64,000 nucleotides of DNA. It comes from Oligoflexus tunisiensis (GTDB lineage: Bacteria > Bdellovibrionota_B > Oligoflexia > Oligoflexales > Oligoflexaceae). A program made the translations under genes and the position numbers. Under the pieces are notes generated by a model, which had not been told where the DNA came from, searched no databases, and was given only the letters and a program-made list of their open reading frames with translations. How positions within the stretch are numbered: the first letter of the stretch is position 1; every line of letters begins with the position of its first letter. The stretch covers positions 1,969,345 through 2,033,344 of the forward strand of contig NZ_BDFO01000001.1 of assembly GCF_001748245.1 (NCBI RefSeq). Direction: 5' to 3'. This document shows, piece after piece, positions 26,970 through 35,430 of the stretch.

Positions 26970-27407
26970 TTATTCCGTGATTCGGACAAAAATGCGATCA
27001 TCTGACGACAGGGTTGTCGGACGGGTTTCGGCACTGTCGGTGTAGGCATCGCCAAAGGTCAAGGTCAGACCATCTTCCGAGATCGTAACGATATCGTAGA
27101 ACACGGTCGTGCGACTTTTCACATCGAGAGGATAAATGCCTTCGGCCGAGGGCTCACCGAGTGTGTAAGCTACAGATGCGCGACCCGTATGGTTATAAAC
27201 GCTGCAAGCTTCATCATCATAGTAAATCTTGGTTTTAGCGATCGTGCCCTGCTTATTCTCATCCATTTCCGAAATATCGTAGGTAAATTTCACGGAACGA
27301 GTGCCGCGGGTTTCACAGGGACCTTGCCATAGACCGGCGATGGGACTGGCAACGGCCTGCAGAGACATGAACGCTGCGACGGAAACCAAAATCGTATTGA
27401 TTGTCAT
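26970..27407 (-). CDS. Small secreted protein of unknown function, probably Fur-regulated
   Basis: 145 residues from the ATG at 27407, selected because AAGGAG sits 6 bases upstream of it. Signal peptide (TILVSVAAFMSLQAVASP). The mature protein is beta-rich with two cysteines (GPCETRG, DDEACSVY) that could form a disulfide, and resembles a small lipocalin-like barrel in its strand pattern only; no family is recognised. A perfect Fur box lies 73 bp upstream, so induction under iron limitation is likely. Confidence 0.75.
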   Translation of the reverse strand: MTINTILVSVAAFMSLQAVASPIAGLWQGPCETRGTRSVKFTYDISEMDENKQGTIAKTKIYYDDEACSVYNHTGRASVAYTLGEPSAEGIYPLDVKSRTTVFYDIVTISEDGLTLTFGDAYTDSAETRPTTLSSDDRIFVRITE

Positions 27408-27479
27408 TTCAAACTCCTTTTTCACGTTGTGCTAACGACGACCTGTTCTAACCAAGAGCCGGGGACGATGCAAGCATTT

Positions 27480-27499
27480 TGATAATGATTATCATTTAC
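27480..27499. promoter_or_regulatory. Fur box
   Basis: TGATAATGATTATCA (27480-27494) is a perfect 7-1-7 Fur palindrome and the longer reading matches 17 of 19 bases of the classical E. coli Fur box. It lies between the divergent secreted-protein gene (start 27407) and the M20 amidohydrolase (start 27671), and is closer to the first. Confidence 0.85.
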
Positions 27500-27670
27500 A
27501 TTTTGTGCTCACCCAAATTCCCTATTATTATTGATGAATCATTTTGATATGGGTGAGGCCGGGCTTTTCCCGCCCGCTTGAAGTTTTCGCTGCCCTATGA
27601 GATGGGAACGTTGGTTCACACATGCAATGATGCTGATTAATATGTAATATTTTGGCAGCGAGGCTGTTCG

Positions 27671-28990
27671 ATGAAGGTACACAATCCATGGTTTTCCCTT
27701 GTTCTTCTTGCCGCTCCGATTCTTCAGGCCAAACCACTGGAGCAGGATTATCCTTATCTTGAAAAGCTCTACAAAGAGCTGCATCAGAATCCGGAGCTCT
27801 CCTTGCAGGAAAAAGCCACGGCACAGCGCATGGCGCAGGAGCTGAAGAGCCTGGGCTTTGCCGTTACCGAAAACGTCGGCGGATTTGGTGTGGTCGGAGT
27901 CTTTAAAAATGGTCAAGGACCCACGGTGCTGATTCGAACCGATACCGACGCTCTGCCGGTCAAGGAGGAAAGCGGCAAGGCTTATGCGAGCCGCAAAACG
28001 ATGAAAGATCGCGAAGGGACCGTTCAGCCTGTGATGCATGCATGCGGTCATGATATTCACATGACCGTGTTCAGCGGGACCGCCCGGCAGTTGATCGACC
28101 AAAAGAGCAAGTGGCATGGAACGCTTGTGATGATTGCGCAGCCGGCCGAGGAAACCGGCATGGGGGCTCGAGCCATGCTCCAGGATGGTCTTTTCAAGAA
28201 GTTCCCACGTCCCGACTACAACCTTGCTCTTCATGTATCGGCTGAGCTTCCAGCGGGAGAGCTGGGCTTTACCAGTGGGTACGCCCTGGCGAATGTCGAT
28301 TCGGTGGATATCAAGGTTCGCGGCGAAGGAGGTCATGGAGCCTATCCGCATATGACCAAGGATCCTATCGTTCTCGCGGCTCAGCTGATCAATTCCTTGC
28401 AGACGGTGGTCAGCCGTGAAATTGCGCCTGTTGAACCGGCCGTTGTTACCGTCGGATCCATTCACGGCGGGAGCAAGCACAACATCATCGCGGATGAAGT
28501 GAACCTTCAACTGACCCTCCGCTCGTACTCGCCTCAGGTTCGCGAGCAGACCATTGCCGCCATCAAACGGATCGCGCGCGGCCTGGCCATCACCGCAGGG
28601 TTGCCGGAAGAAAAATTTCCTGTGGTGACCGTCCAGGATGAATTCACACCTTCGGTTTATAACAATCCGGAGCTGACACAACGAATCGTGGCTGTCGCCA
28701 AAAACATCGTGGGTGAGGCTCATGTCAAGGACATGCCACCGACCATGGGTGGCGAGGACTTTGGTCAGTATGGGCGCGTGGATCCCAAAATTCCGAGCCT
28801 TATCTATTGGCTGGGAAGCGTGGACCCTGAGACCCATAAAAAGACTTTGGCTGCCGGGAAAAAACTCCCGAGTCTGCACTCGGCTCAGTTTGCTCCCTTG
28901 CCCGAGCCGACCATTAAAACCGGGGTGAAGATGATGACGGCGGCTGCCCTGGAACTCTTTGATGGCCATGAGACGGCGCAACGGAATTGA
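27671..28990 (+). CDS. M20-family amidohydrolase, exported
   Basis: 439 residues with a signal peptide (FSLVLLAAPILQAKP). M20/hippurate-hydrolase-type dizinc enzyme: RTDTDALPVKEE, the metal site MHACGHDIHM, the catalytic/ligand glutamates in AQPAEETGMGA, a dimerisation domain with GGHGAYPHMTKDPI, and GGEDFGQY near the end. Such enzymes release amino acids or carboxylic acids from N-acyl conjugates. Export and the TctCBA transporter immediately downstream suggest that the carboxylate product is imported. A hairpin after the stop weakly separates the two transcripts. Confidence 0.88.
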   Translation: MKVHNPWFSLVLLAAPILQAKPLEQDYPYLEKLYKELHQNPELSLQEKATAQRMAQELKSLGFAVTENVGGFGVVGVFKNGQGPTVLIRTDTDALPVKEESGKAYASRKTMKDREGTVQPVMHACGHDIHMTVFSGTARQLIDQKSKWHGTLVMIAQPAEETGMGARAMLQDGLFKKFPRPDYNLALHVSAELPAGELGFTSGYALANVDSVDIKVRGEGGHGAYPHMTKDPIVLAAQLINSLQTVVSREIAPVEPAVVTVGSIHGGSKHNIIADEVNLQLTLRSYSPQVREQTIAAIKRIARGLAITAGLPEEKFPVVTVQDEFTPSVYNNPELTQRIVAVAKNIVGEAHVKDMPPTMGGEDFGQYGRVDPKIPSLIYWLGSVDPETHKKTLAAGKKLPSLHSAQFAPLPEPTIKTGVKMMTAAALELFDGHETAQRN

Positions 28991-28997
28991 TGGGGCT

Positions 28998-29024
28998 CCG
29001 GGCTTCAGTTATGATGAAGCCCGG
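28998..29024 (+). terminator. Hairpin after the amidohydrolase gene
   Basis: Perfect 9-bp stem CCGGGCTTC / GAAGCCCGG with a 9-base loop, 8 bp after the stop codon and before the tctC gene. No T-tract follows, so it may only attenuate. Confidence 0.6.
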
Positions 29025-29066
29025 CCTGGAATCTGACACTCCACTCTTTTCGATAGGCGAGGACGC

Positions 29067-30056
29067 ATGGCTTCCAACTTTCGTAAAACCCTGTTGACGG
29101 TATCGCTGTTCTTCAACGTGCTGCTCGCGGATGCGGGACATGCCGCGGATGTGCCTTATCCCAGCAAACCTGTGACGATGGTGGTTCCGTTCACGGCGGG
29201 AGGCCCGACCGATACGGTGGCCCGGCTCATCGCGCAGTCCATGAGTGCCGAGCTCAAGCAAACCATTGTGATTGAGAATGTGGGAGGCGCCGGGGGAACC
29301 CTCGGGGCGGGTCGTGTGGCGCGAGCGGCCGCCGATGGTTATACCGTACTCCTGCATCATATCGGTCAAGCCACAGCGCCCTCGCTCTATCGCAAACTCC
29401 CTTACAAGGTGGAGGATTTCGAAGCCATCGGCCTTGTGACAGCGGTGCCGATGACGATCGTCGCGAGAAAGGATTTCCCGCCAAAAAATTTGAAGGAACT
29501 CATCGACTTTGCGAAGAAAAACAAGGACAAGGTCACCTATGCCAACGCTGGCCTGGGATCCGCTTCGCATCTCTGCGGCATGCTGCTGATGAAGGCGATG
29601 GATACGGTCCTGACGACTGTTCCCTACAAAGGGACCGGCCCGGCCATGAATGATCTGCTCGGCGGTCGGGTTGATTTCATGTGCGATCAAACCACCAATA
29701 CAACCAGTCAGATCAAGGCGGGGAAAATTAAGGCCTACGCTGTGACGAGTAAAAAAAAGATAGCCTCCCTTCCTCAGCTGCCTACCGCAGCGGAGAGTGG
29801 CCTGCCGGGATTTGAAATCAGTGTCTGGCATGCCCTCTATGCTCCCAGGAATACGCCCAAGGTCGCCATCGATCGTCTGAATCAGGCCTTGAAAGTGGCG
29901 TTGAAGGACAAGACGGTAATCAGCCGCTTTGCTGAATTGGGAACAGAGCCCGAACCCGAGGAACGCCTGAAACCCGAAGTTCTGAATACTTATCTGAAAG
30001 AGGAACGCGCCCGCTGGGATGAAGTGATCCGGAAAGCAGGCCAGTTCGCGGAATAG
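29067..30056 (+). CDS. tctC: Tripartite tricarboxylate transporter, periplasmic binding protein
   Basis: 329 residues with signal peptide (LFFNVLLADAGHAAD). TctC/Bug family: YPSKPVTMVVPFTAGGPTD at the mature N-terminus, ENVGGAGGTLGAGRVARA, and VPYKGTGPAMNDLLGG. The protein binds a carboxylate (citrate-, tartrate- or nicotinate-like; not predictable here) and delivers it to the TctAB membrane part. It is the first gene of a tctC-tctB-tctA operon with 35 bp to tctB. Confidence 0.92.
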   Translation: MASNFRKTLLTVSLFFNVLLADAGHAADVPYPSKPVTMVVPFTAGGPTDTVARLIAQSMSAELKQTIVIENVGGAGGTLGAGRVARAAADGYTVLLHHIGQATAPSLYRKLPYKVEDFEAIGLVTAVPMTIVARKDFPPKNLKELIDFAKKNKDKVTYANAGLGSASHLCGMLLMKAMDTVLTTVPYKGTGPAMNDLLGGRVDFMCDQTTNTTSQIKAGKIKAYAVTSKKKIASLPQLPTAAESGLPGFEISVWHALYAPRNTPKVAIDRLNQALKVALKDKTVISRFAELGTEPEPEERLKPEVLNTYLKEERARWDEVIRKAGQFAE

Positions 30057-30091
30057 AATGCTTCATTTGGCCCAATCCGGGAGCTACCGAC

Positions 30092-30574
30092 ATGATCCTG
30101 CGTATCGCCAGTCCCAAGGAATTTTGGGCTGGCCTGATTTATCTCCTGTTTGGCAGCTGTGTGATCCTTCTGGCTCGCGACTATGAGATGGGAACTGCGA
30201 CACGCATGGGTCCCGCTTATTTTCCTACGATTCTGGGCTGGCTGCTGGTCGGCATCGGCCTTCTGGCTCTTGGCCGCGGCGTCAAGGTCAAAGGTCCTGC
30301 GATTGAACCTGTCGCGTTGCGACCCCTCATCATCACGATCGGTTCCACGCTCCTTTTCGCGGCCACCGTGCGTGGTCTGGGGCTCACGATCGCGTTGCCT
30401 GTTTATACCCTGCTCACCGCGTGGGCCAGTCCACGCTTTCGCCTGGTTTCGACTTTGATCCTGGCTGCGGTTCTGACTCTGTTCTGCTGTCTGATCTTTG
30501 TGAAAGGGCTCAGCATTCCCCTTCCACTCATCGGTCCCTGGATTTTGAGTTTCGTGGGGGAAACCGGCTCATGA
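30092..30574 (+). CDS. tctB: Tripartite tricarboxylate transporter, small membrane subunit
   Basis: 160 residues with four predicted membrane helices and the TctB-type start (YLLFGSCVILLARDYEMGTATRMGPAYFP), where the GTATRMGPAYFP segment is conserved. Start supported by GGGAG upstream. It overlaps tctA by 4 bp (ATGA). Confidence 0.9.
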   Translation: MILRIASPKEFWAGLIYLLFGSCVILLARDYEMGTATRMGPAYFPTILGWLLVGIGLLALGRGVKVKGPAIEPVALRPLIITIGSTLLFAATVRGLGLTIALPVYTLLTAWASPRFRLVSTLILAAVLTLFCCLIFVKGLSIPLPLIGPWILSFVGETGS

Positions 30575-32079
30575 TGGACCTCATCGCCCCTATCCGTCTG
30601 GGACTCGAAACAGCCTTGAGCCTCAGCAATCTGTTCTACTGTCTGTCCGGAGTATTCGTCGGAACTCTGATCGGTGTCCTGCCTGGTCTTGGTCCAACGG
30701 CAACCATTGCCATGCTGCTCCCGCTCACCTTCGGTCTGCCGTCCGATTCGGCCCTTATCATGCTCGCGGGCATCTACTATGGTTCGCAGTACGGTGGTTC
30801 CACGACCGCAATCCTTTTGAACCTCCCCGGTGAAGCCGCGTCCGTGGTCACGGTGCTTGATGGCTACAAGATGGCGCGAGCGGGCAAGGCCGGCGCGGCG
30901 CTCTCAGCCGCAGCGATTGCCTCCTTCGTTGCCGGTACGCTGGCGACGATTCTGATCGCTCTTTTTGCACCACCCCTGGCGGATGTCGCGCTGAGTTTTG
31001 GGCCGGCGGAATACTTTTCCCTGATGGTGTTTGGATTGGTGGCGGCGATCGTGCTGGCGCGCGGTTCTCTGCTTCATGCTTTCGGCATGGTCATCCTCGG
31101 GCTTCTGCTGGGACTGTTGGGGACGGATACGAATTCAGGCGTGGCGCGCTTTACCTTTGATCTGCCGGAACTCGCCGATGGGATCAGCTTTGTCATCGTC
31201 GCGATGGGCATTTTTGGTTTGGGCGAAATTCTGCGTAACCTTGAAAGCGAAACCGGAGAGGACGTGACGATCAGCAAGGTCACGAGCCTGCTGCTCACCC
31301 GTGAGGAATGGAAGCGGATCGTGGCCCCCATCCTTCGCGGTACGGCGCTCGGTTCAGCCCTTGGAATCCTGCCAGGCAGCGGTTCGATCCTGGGATCGTT
31401 CGCGGCCTATTCGCTTGAAAAGAAGGTCTCGAAACACGGGAGTGAATTCGGCCAGGGGGCGATTGAAGGCGTGGCCGCGCCGGAAGCGGCGAATAATGCC
31501 GGCGCTCAGACCTCGTTTATTCCGATGTTGACGCTCGGCATTCCGTCCAATCCGGTGATGGCGCTGATGATCGGCGCGATGATCATGCAGGGTATTCAGC
31601 CCGGTCCTGGGGTGATCTCGGAGCAGCCGGCGTTATTCTGGGGCCTTATCGCTTCGATGTGGGTCGGCAACCTCTTTCTCATTATCCTGAATCTGCCCCT
31701 GATCGGCCTCTGGGTGCGCCTTCTGCGGGTTCCTTATCCTCTGCTTTATCCGGTGATTCTATCCTTCTGTGCCATCGGGGTTTTCAGTTTGAATGGCAGC
31801 ACGTTTGATCTCTTTTTGATGCCCATATTCGCGCTGCTCGGCTATGTCCTGGTCAAGCTCGGCTGTGAACCGGCGCCGCTTCTTCTGGGGTATATTATCG
31901 GACCGATGATGGAGGAATATCTGCGGCGGGCCCTGCTGCTGGCACGCGGAGATGCGACCGTCTTTGTCACAAGCCCCGTGAGTGCGGTCATGCTGGGCTT
32001 GGCTCTTGTGACCCTGATTTTTGTGCTGCTGCCGGCCATTCGGCGGAAGCGGGATGAGGCCTTGCAGGAGGAGGTGTGA
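30571..32079 (+). CDS. tctA: Tripartite tricarboxylate transporter, large membrane subunit
   Basis: 502 residues from the ATG at 30571, overlapping the tctB stop; in-frame codons further upstream lie inside tctB and are not used. About 12 membrane helices. Family features: GVLPGLGPTATIAMLLP, ALIMLAGIYYGSQYGGSTTAILLNLPGEA and the second half PGSGSILGSFAAYSLEKK with EGVAAPEAANNAG. It is the cation-driven carboxylate channel subunit. Confidence 0.93.
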   Translation: MMDLIAPIRLGLETALSLSNLFYCLSGVFVGTLIGVLPGLGPTATIAMLLPLTFGLPSDSALIMLAGIYYGSQYGGSTTAILLNLPGEAASVVTVLDGYKMARAGKAGAALSAAAIASFVAGTLATILIALFAPPLADVALSFGPAEYFSLMVFGLVAAIVLARGSLLHAFGMVILGLLLGLLGTDTNSGVARFTFDLPELADGISFVIVAMGIFGLGEILRNLESETGEDVTISKVTSLLLTREEWKRIVAPILRGTALGSALGILPGSGSILGSFAAYSLEKKVSKHGSEFGQGAIEGVAAPEAANNAGAQTSFIPMLTLGIPSNPVMALMIGAMIMQGIQPGPGVISEQPALFWGLIASMWVGNLFLIILNLPLIGLWVRLLRVPYPLLYPVILSFCAIGVFSLNGSTFDLFLMPIFALLGYVLVKLGCEPAPLLLGYIIGPMMEEYLRRALLLARGDATVFVTSPVSAVMLGLALVTLIFVLLPAIRRKRDEALQEEV

Positions 32080-32084
32080 GGCGG

Positions 32085-34259
32085 TCACGCCCCCAAGGGC
32101 AGGGCCTGTTCAAACTGATCGAAGGGAAAGTGCTGAGGAGGTATGAACAGCACCAGTTCCCAGGCCGGACATGTGGATTGATCCAGCAGGGTAATGGTCG
32201 CGCGTCCACCCAACTCGCCTATATATTTGCGCACGGCATCCATTCCCATGCCGCGACCTGAAATCAGGGATACGAAATCCGAAGTCGAAAAGCCTGGAAC
32301 AAATATCAGATCCGCGATCTCCTCACGGCTCATTTTCTGCTGCCCGGTGATGAGCAGCTGCTTGCGTGCCTTGGTTTCGATGGCCTGAAGGTCGAGGCCC
32401 CGTCCATCATCATGGATCGAAAGTTCGACACCCAAGTGTGATTTGCGACCGGACACGGTGATTTCCGGGCACTCAGGCTTGCCTTTCCGTTGCCGTTCGG
32501 CGCGCGATTCAATTCCATGATCAAGGGCATTACGAATCACATGGGTGAAGGCCTGCTTTAATTTTTCTTCAGCGAATTCACTGATAAAGAGCCTGGGTAC
32601 GTTTACGACCAAACGCGGCGTGGGTTTGCCCAGGTCGCCAGCGACTTTGAAAATTTCCGTTTCAAAATAGACCACAGTCCGGTGGAGATCTTCAAACAAG
32701 GAATGATTGATTAGCTCTTGCAAGCGTTTTGGGTCATTGTGTGCCGCAAGCAGAGTCTCGCGCGGTAAATTGATCATGGTCTGATCAGCACCGATTTGCT
32801 GGCAGCACTGGCGAATCTCTTCCAATCGTTCCAGAATATGGCGAAGGCTTTGCAGGAGATCCTCCTGAATTTTTGCCAGTGGCCCTGTGTTTTGCTGAGG
32901 CGCCTCCGAAATATCCTTGACCGCCTTAACAATGTCTTCCCCGTGGTGCAGGTGCTCTTTGAGCTCATGGAACCCAAAGGAACTCATTTCGCCTTTCAAC
33001 GTATGCAAAGTAATGAAAATAGGCTGCCAGTTATCAATTAAGGACAGTTCCGCCCGTTCGATCGCTTCCTGTATCTGGGGAATCTGACGCTTGATGGCTT
33101 TCATCACCCGTTTGCTCTTGCGCTCGCGGTCCTGTCGGAAGTTGTCATCCTGATCGCCCACGATCGTCACGAGAAGTTTGGCAAAGCGGCTCACGGTTTC
33201 CATCTTGAGCTTGCTGTCCAGGATGGGCTGTATGTTCCTGGCCACAAAGATGAGGGCCGCGGTTTCGTTGAAATGCCCGACGACCCTCCGCCAGCCCAGT
33301 TCGTGCGTCATCCCATTAATTTGCGCTTCCGTGATAAAACTTGCCTCATTCAACTCCCAGGTGAGTTCGCTTTCTCCCAGGACCGATTGGATCAGGTCAT
33401 GCATCCCTTCCAGGTGCAGCTGTTTGAGGATCTGGCGGAAGTGCAGGGCTTCTGGAAAGAGCTTGCGGAAATAGCTTGAAGTTTTGGACGGGACTATTTT
33501 GAGGTCATTATAAATCATGCAATAGCCAATTTCCGCGGCGTTGATCAGCGATTTGTTTTCGGCGATCTGTTCTTCCAGACCCTGTCGAGCCTGCTCCGCG
33601 AGCTGCCTTTGCTGATCGGCTTCCAGGCGGGCCTTTTCCGAGCGACGGAAGGCCTGGCTGACGCGATTTTCAAAAATGTAACTCAGGTACGCCACCACAC
33701 AGACAGCGCCCGCGTATGTGCCGGCCAGGAACAGCCTATGCACGGAATCAAACTGTTGAAAGCCAAAGCTCCAGGTCGTGAGTCCGACCTGATCGACGAA
33801 GGCGACAAACAGAAACAGGAGGGGGCTGATGACGGCAGTATAGATGATTCCGTCCAGAATGCCCTGGGTGAGGAAGACGGCCAGGAGAAACGTGACCATC
33901 CACAGCAGGACAGGCGACCATGCGCCGCCTGTGACGGTGGCAACCAGAAATAAAGTTGCTGATCCAAAGAAATAGCAGGAGATCGCGGCGGCCTTAATCC
34001 AGCGCATTTTAACCAGGATAAGTCCGAGGACGGACGTAGGAAGGCCCACGGCCAGGCAATAGATCATGGCCTGGCTGTTCTTCAGAATCAGTGCATAGAG
34101 GGGAACATGGCTGGCCCAGGTGAGAACCGCAACACAACAGAACAGCCAAACGAGGATGGCTTGATGCTTCTGCTGCGATTGGGGGAATCGCTTCGCGTCC
34201 AAACCAAACCAGGAAACAAGGCGGTCGAAGAGAGATACAAGGGCATTTGTAGGATCCAT
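32085..34259 (-). CDS. Polytopic PAS-HPt-HATPase sensor kinase (third paralogue)
   Basis: 724 residues from the ATG at 34259 (AGGAAG 5 bases upstream); upstream in-frame starts lack a ribosome site. Unlike the two paralogues it has no TPR region but an N-terminal block of about six membrane helices. Then a coiled coil, a PAS-like domain, an HPt domain with HTLKGEMSSFG and a GHKL ATPase close to that of CheA (HVIRNALDHGIESRAE, HDDGRGLDLQAIE, GRGMGMDAVRKYI). The N-box is nearly identical in style to CheA, but the CheW-binding domain is again missing. It ends 5 bp from the convergent tctA stop. Confidence 0.88.
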   Translation of the reverse strand: MDPTNALVSLFDRLVSWFGLDAKRFPQSQQKHQAILVWLFCCVAVLTWASHVPLYALILKNSQAMIYCLAVGLPTSVLGLILVKMRWIKAAAISCYFFGSATLFLVATVTGGAWSPVLLWMVTFLLAVFLTQGILDGIIYTAVISPLLFLFVAFVDQVGLTTWSFGFQQFDSVHRLFLAGTYAGAVCVVAYLSYIFENRVSQAFRRSEKARLEADQQRQLAEQARQGLEEQIAENKSLINAAEIGYCMIYNDLKIVPSKTSSYFRKLFPEALHFRQILKQLHLEGMHDLIQSVLGESELTWELNEASFITEAQINGMTHELGWRRVVGHFNETAALIFVARNIQPILDSKLKMETVSRFAKLLVTIVGDQDDNFRQDRERKSKRVMKAIKRQIPQIQEAIERAELSLIDNWQPIFITLHTLKGEMSSFGFHELKEHLHHGEDIVKAVKDISEAPQQNTGPLAKIQEDLLQSLRHILERLEEIRQCCQQIGADQTMINLPRETLLAAHNDPKRLQELINHSLFEDLHRTVVYFETEIFKVAGDLGKPTPRLVVNVPRLFISEFAEEKLKQAFTHVIRNALDHGIESRAERQRKGKPECPEITVSGRKSHLGVELSIHDDGRGLDLQAIETKARKQLLITGQQKMSREEIADLIFVPGFSTSDFVSLISGRGMGMDAVRKYIGELGGRATITLLDQSTCPAWELVLFIPPQHFPFDQFEQALPLGA

Positions 34260-34353
34260 GGGGCTTCCTGTCACTGAATGGGCCAGCGCTGCGATTTCCA
34301 ACATTATGAGTGGCGGCGGAGGTTTTTGCAATGGTTTGCCATGGAAGAGGACG

Positions 34354-35010
34354 TCAGTAGCATTTTCCACAGTTCTCGCAGCAACGGTATTCCCCGGCCC
34401 AGCTTTTTACGCCGTCCCGTGGAATCAGGGCGCTGGATGCCAGGGGAGTATTGCATTCCAAACAGCGAGCGAAGGGCTGCACCAGCGATTCGAGTTGGAG
34501 CCGGTGCACCACTTCCCGAGCCTGTGCCTCGGCCTTTGTTTCATGCAGGAGGATCCCGTGTGTGACCTTCTCGTTCTTCAAAAGGCTCGGGTTTCTGGTG
34601 AGGATGATGCGGTGTTCGGCGACGGCCAGGGTTACGATTGCATGACGATCGAGGCCGTAGATTGTATCGAAGCCTAACATACGCAGGGTGCGGCCGAGCT
34701 TCTGCAGGTTCAGATCGAGAATGAAGCGAGGCTGCCGCTTGGGTGTTCCTGGGCTGATGCTGCTGATGTCGAGACGTTCGAACATGGGATAGGCGCTGAT
34801 GCGATCGCCGTCGTGGACTGTGGCTTCCAAGGGGCTGGGTTCGCCATTGATCAAAATCAGGTCGATTTCAGCAGCCGGCACGCCGATGGATTCGATCAGT
34901 TGCTTCGCGTTCCGGTCTCCAACCCAGCTGACCGCGATGTCCCGTTTGCGTTGCTGCGCCGGAAGGTGGTCGTTCAGCTCTTCGTAAAAGCGTAATGTCG
35001 CCTGGTTCAT
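34354..35010 (-). CDS. Mut7-C RNase-domain protein with ubiquitin-like N-terminus
   Basis: 218 residues. The N-terminal 80 residues form a beta-grasp ubiquitin-like module (LRFYEELNDHLP, LILINGEPSPLEATVHDGDRI). The second half is the Mut7-C PIN-like RNase domain (RFILDLNLQKLGRTLRMLGFDT, IILTRNPSLLK) followed by a zinc ribbon (ARCLECNTPL, YRCCENCGKCY). The family is linked to RNA metabolism, but the substrate is not known. It follows the small secreted-protein gene by 3 bp on the same strand. Confidence 0.9.
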   Translation of the reverse strand: MNQATLRFYEELNDHLPAQQRKRDIAVSWVGDRNAKQLIESIGVPAAEIDLILINGEPSPLEATVHDGDRISAYPMFERLDISSISPGTPKRQPRFILDLNLQKLGRTLRMLGFDTIYGLDRHAIVTLAVAEHRIILTRNPSLLKNEKVTHGILLHETKAEAQAREVVHRLQLESLVQPFARCLECNTPLASSALIPRDGVKSWAGEYRCCENCGKCY

Positions 35011-35013
35011 GGT

Positions 35014-35250
35014 TTAAGCAAACTGTTTCAGGTAGTACCCTTCAGAAATTCTCTTAATTACTTCACCCACCTGGGTTTGAAATATGTCGCGGAGTTGCTT
35101 CAGGTTCTCCGACAGGGAACCAGCATCGCCCACGTAAGCGGACTCAAGAATTTGGGTGTCCTTCAAACTGGGTTCCAGGTCGGCTTGCAGAGGCGAGCTG
35201 AAAGGCAGGATGATGCTGAATAGGATGGTCAGGAACTTTACGTGTCTCAT
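35014..35250 (-). CDS. Small secreted protein of unknown function
   Basis: 78 residues, start supported by AAGGAA upstream. Signal peptide (FLTILFSIILPFSSPLQA), then a 54-residue helical, acidic mature part. I do not recognise it. It sits directly before the Mut7-C gene (3 bp), so the two may be co-transcribed. Confidence 0.6.
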   Translation of the reverse strand: MRHVKFLTILFSIILPFSSPLQADLEPSLKDTQILESAYVGDAGSLSENLKQLRDIFQTQVGEVIKRISEGYYLKQFA

Positions 35251-35383
35251 GACAGTTTCCTTCTTGAACTGTTAGGAAAATGGGGATTGAATAGCATCGT
35301 GCGGTCAAATTTCCAGTCGGAAGTTCAAATTGTCCGGAAAAAGAAGATTTTGGTTTGGGAAGAGGCAGGCAGGAATTCTTGCA

Positions 35384-35409
35384 ACAAAAAAGGGACCTCG
35401 CGGTCCCTT
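35384..35409 (-). terminator. Rho-independent terminator of the 1055-residue secreted protein gene
   Basis: Perfect AAGGGACC / GGTCCCTT stem with a 4-base loop, followed on the minus strand by a run of six T. It is 21 bp beyond the stop at 35431. Confidence 0.85.
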
Positions 35410-35430
35410 CTTTTCAGTTGCGATTCATAA

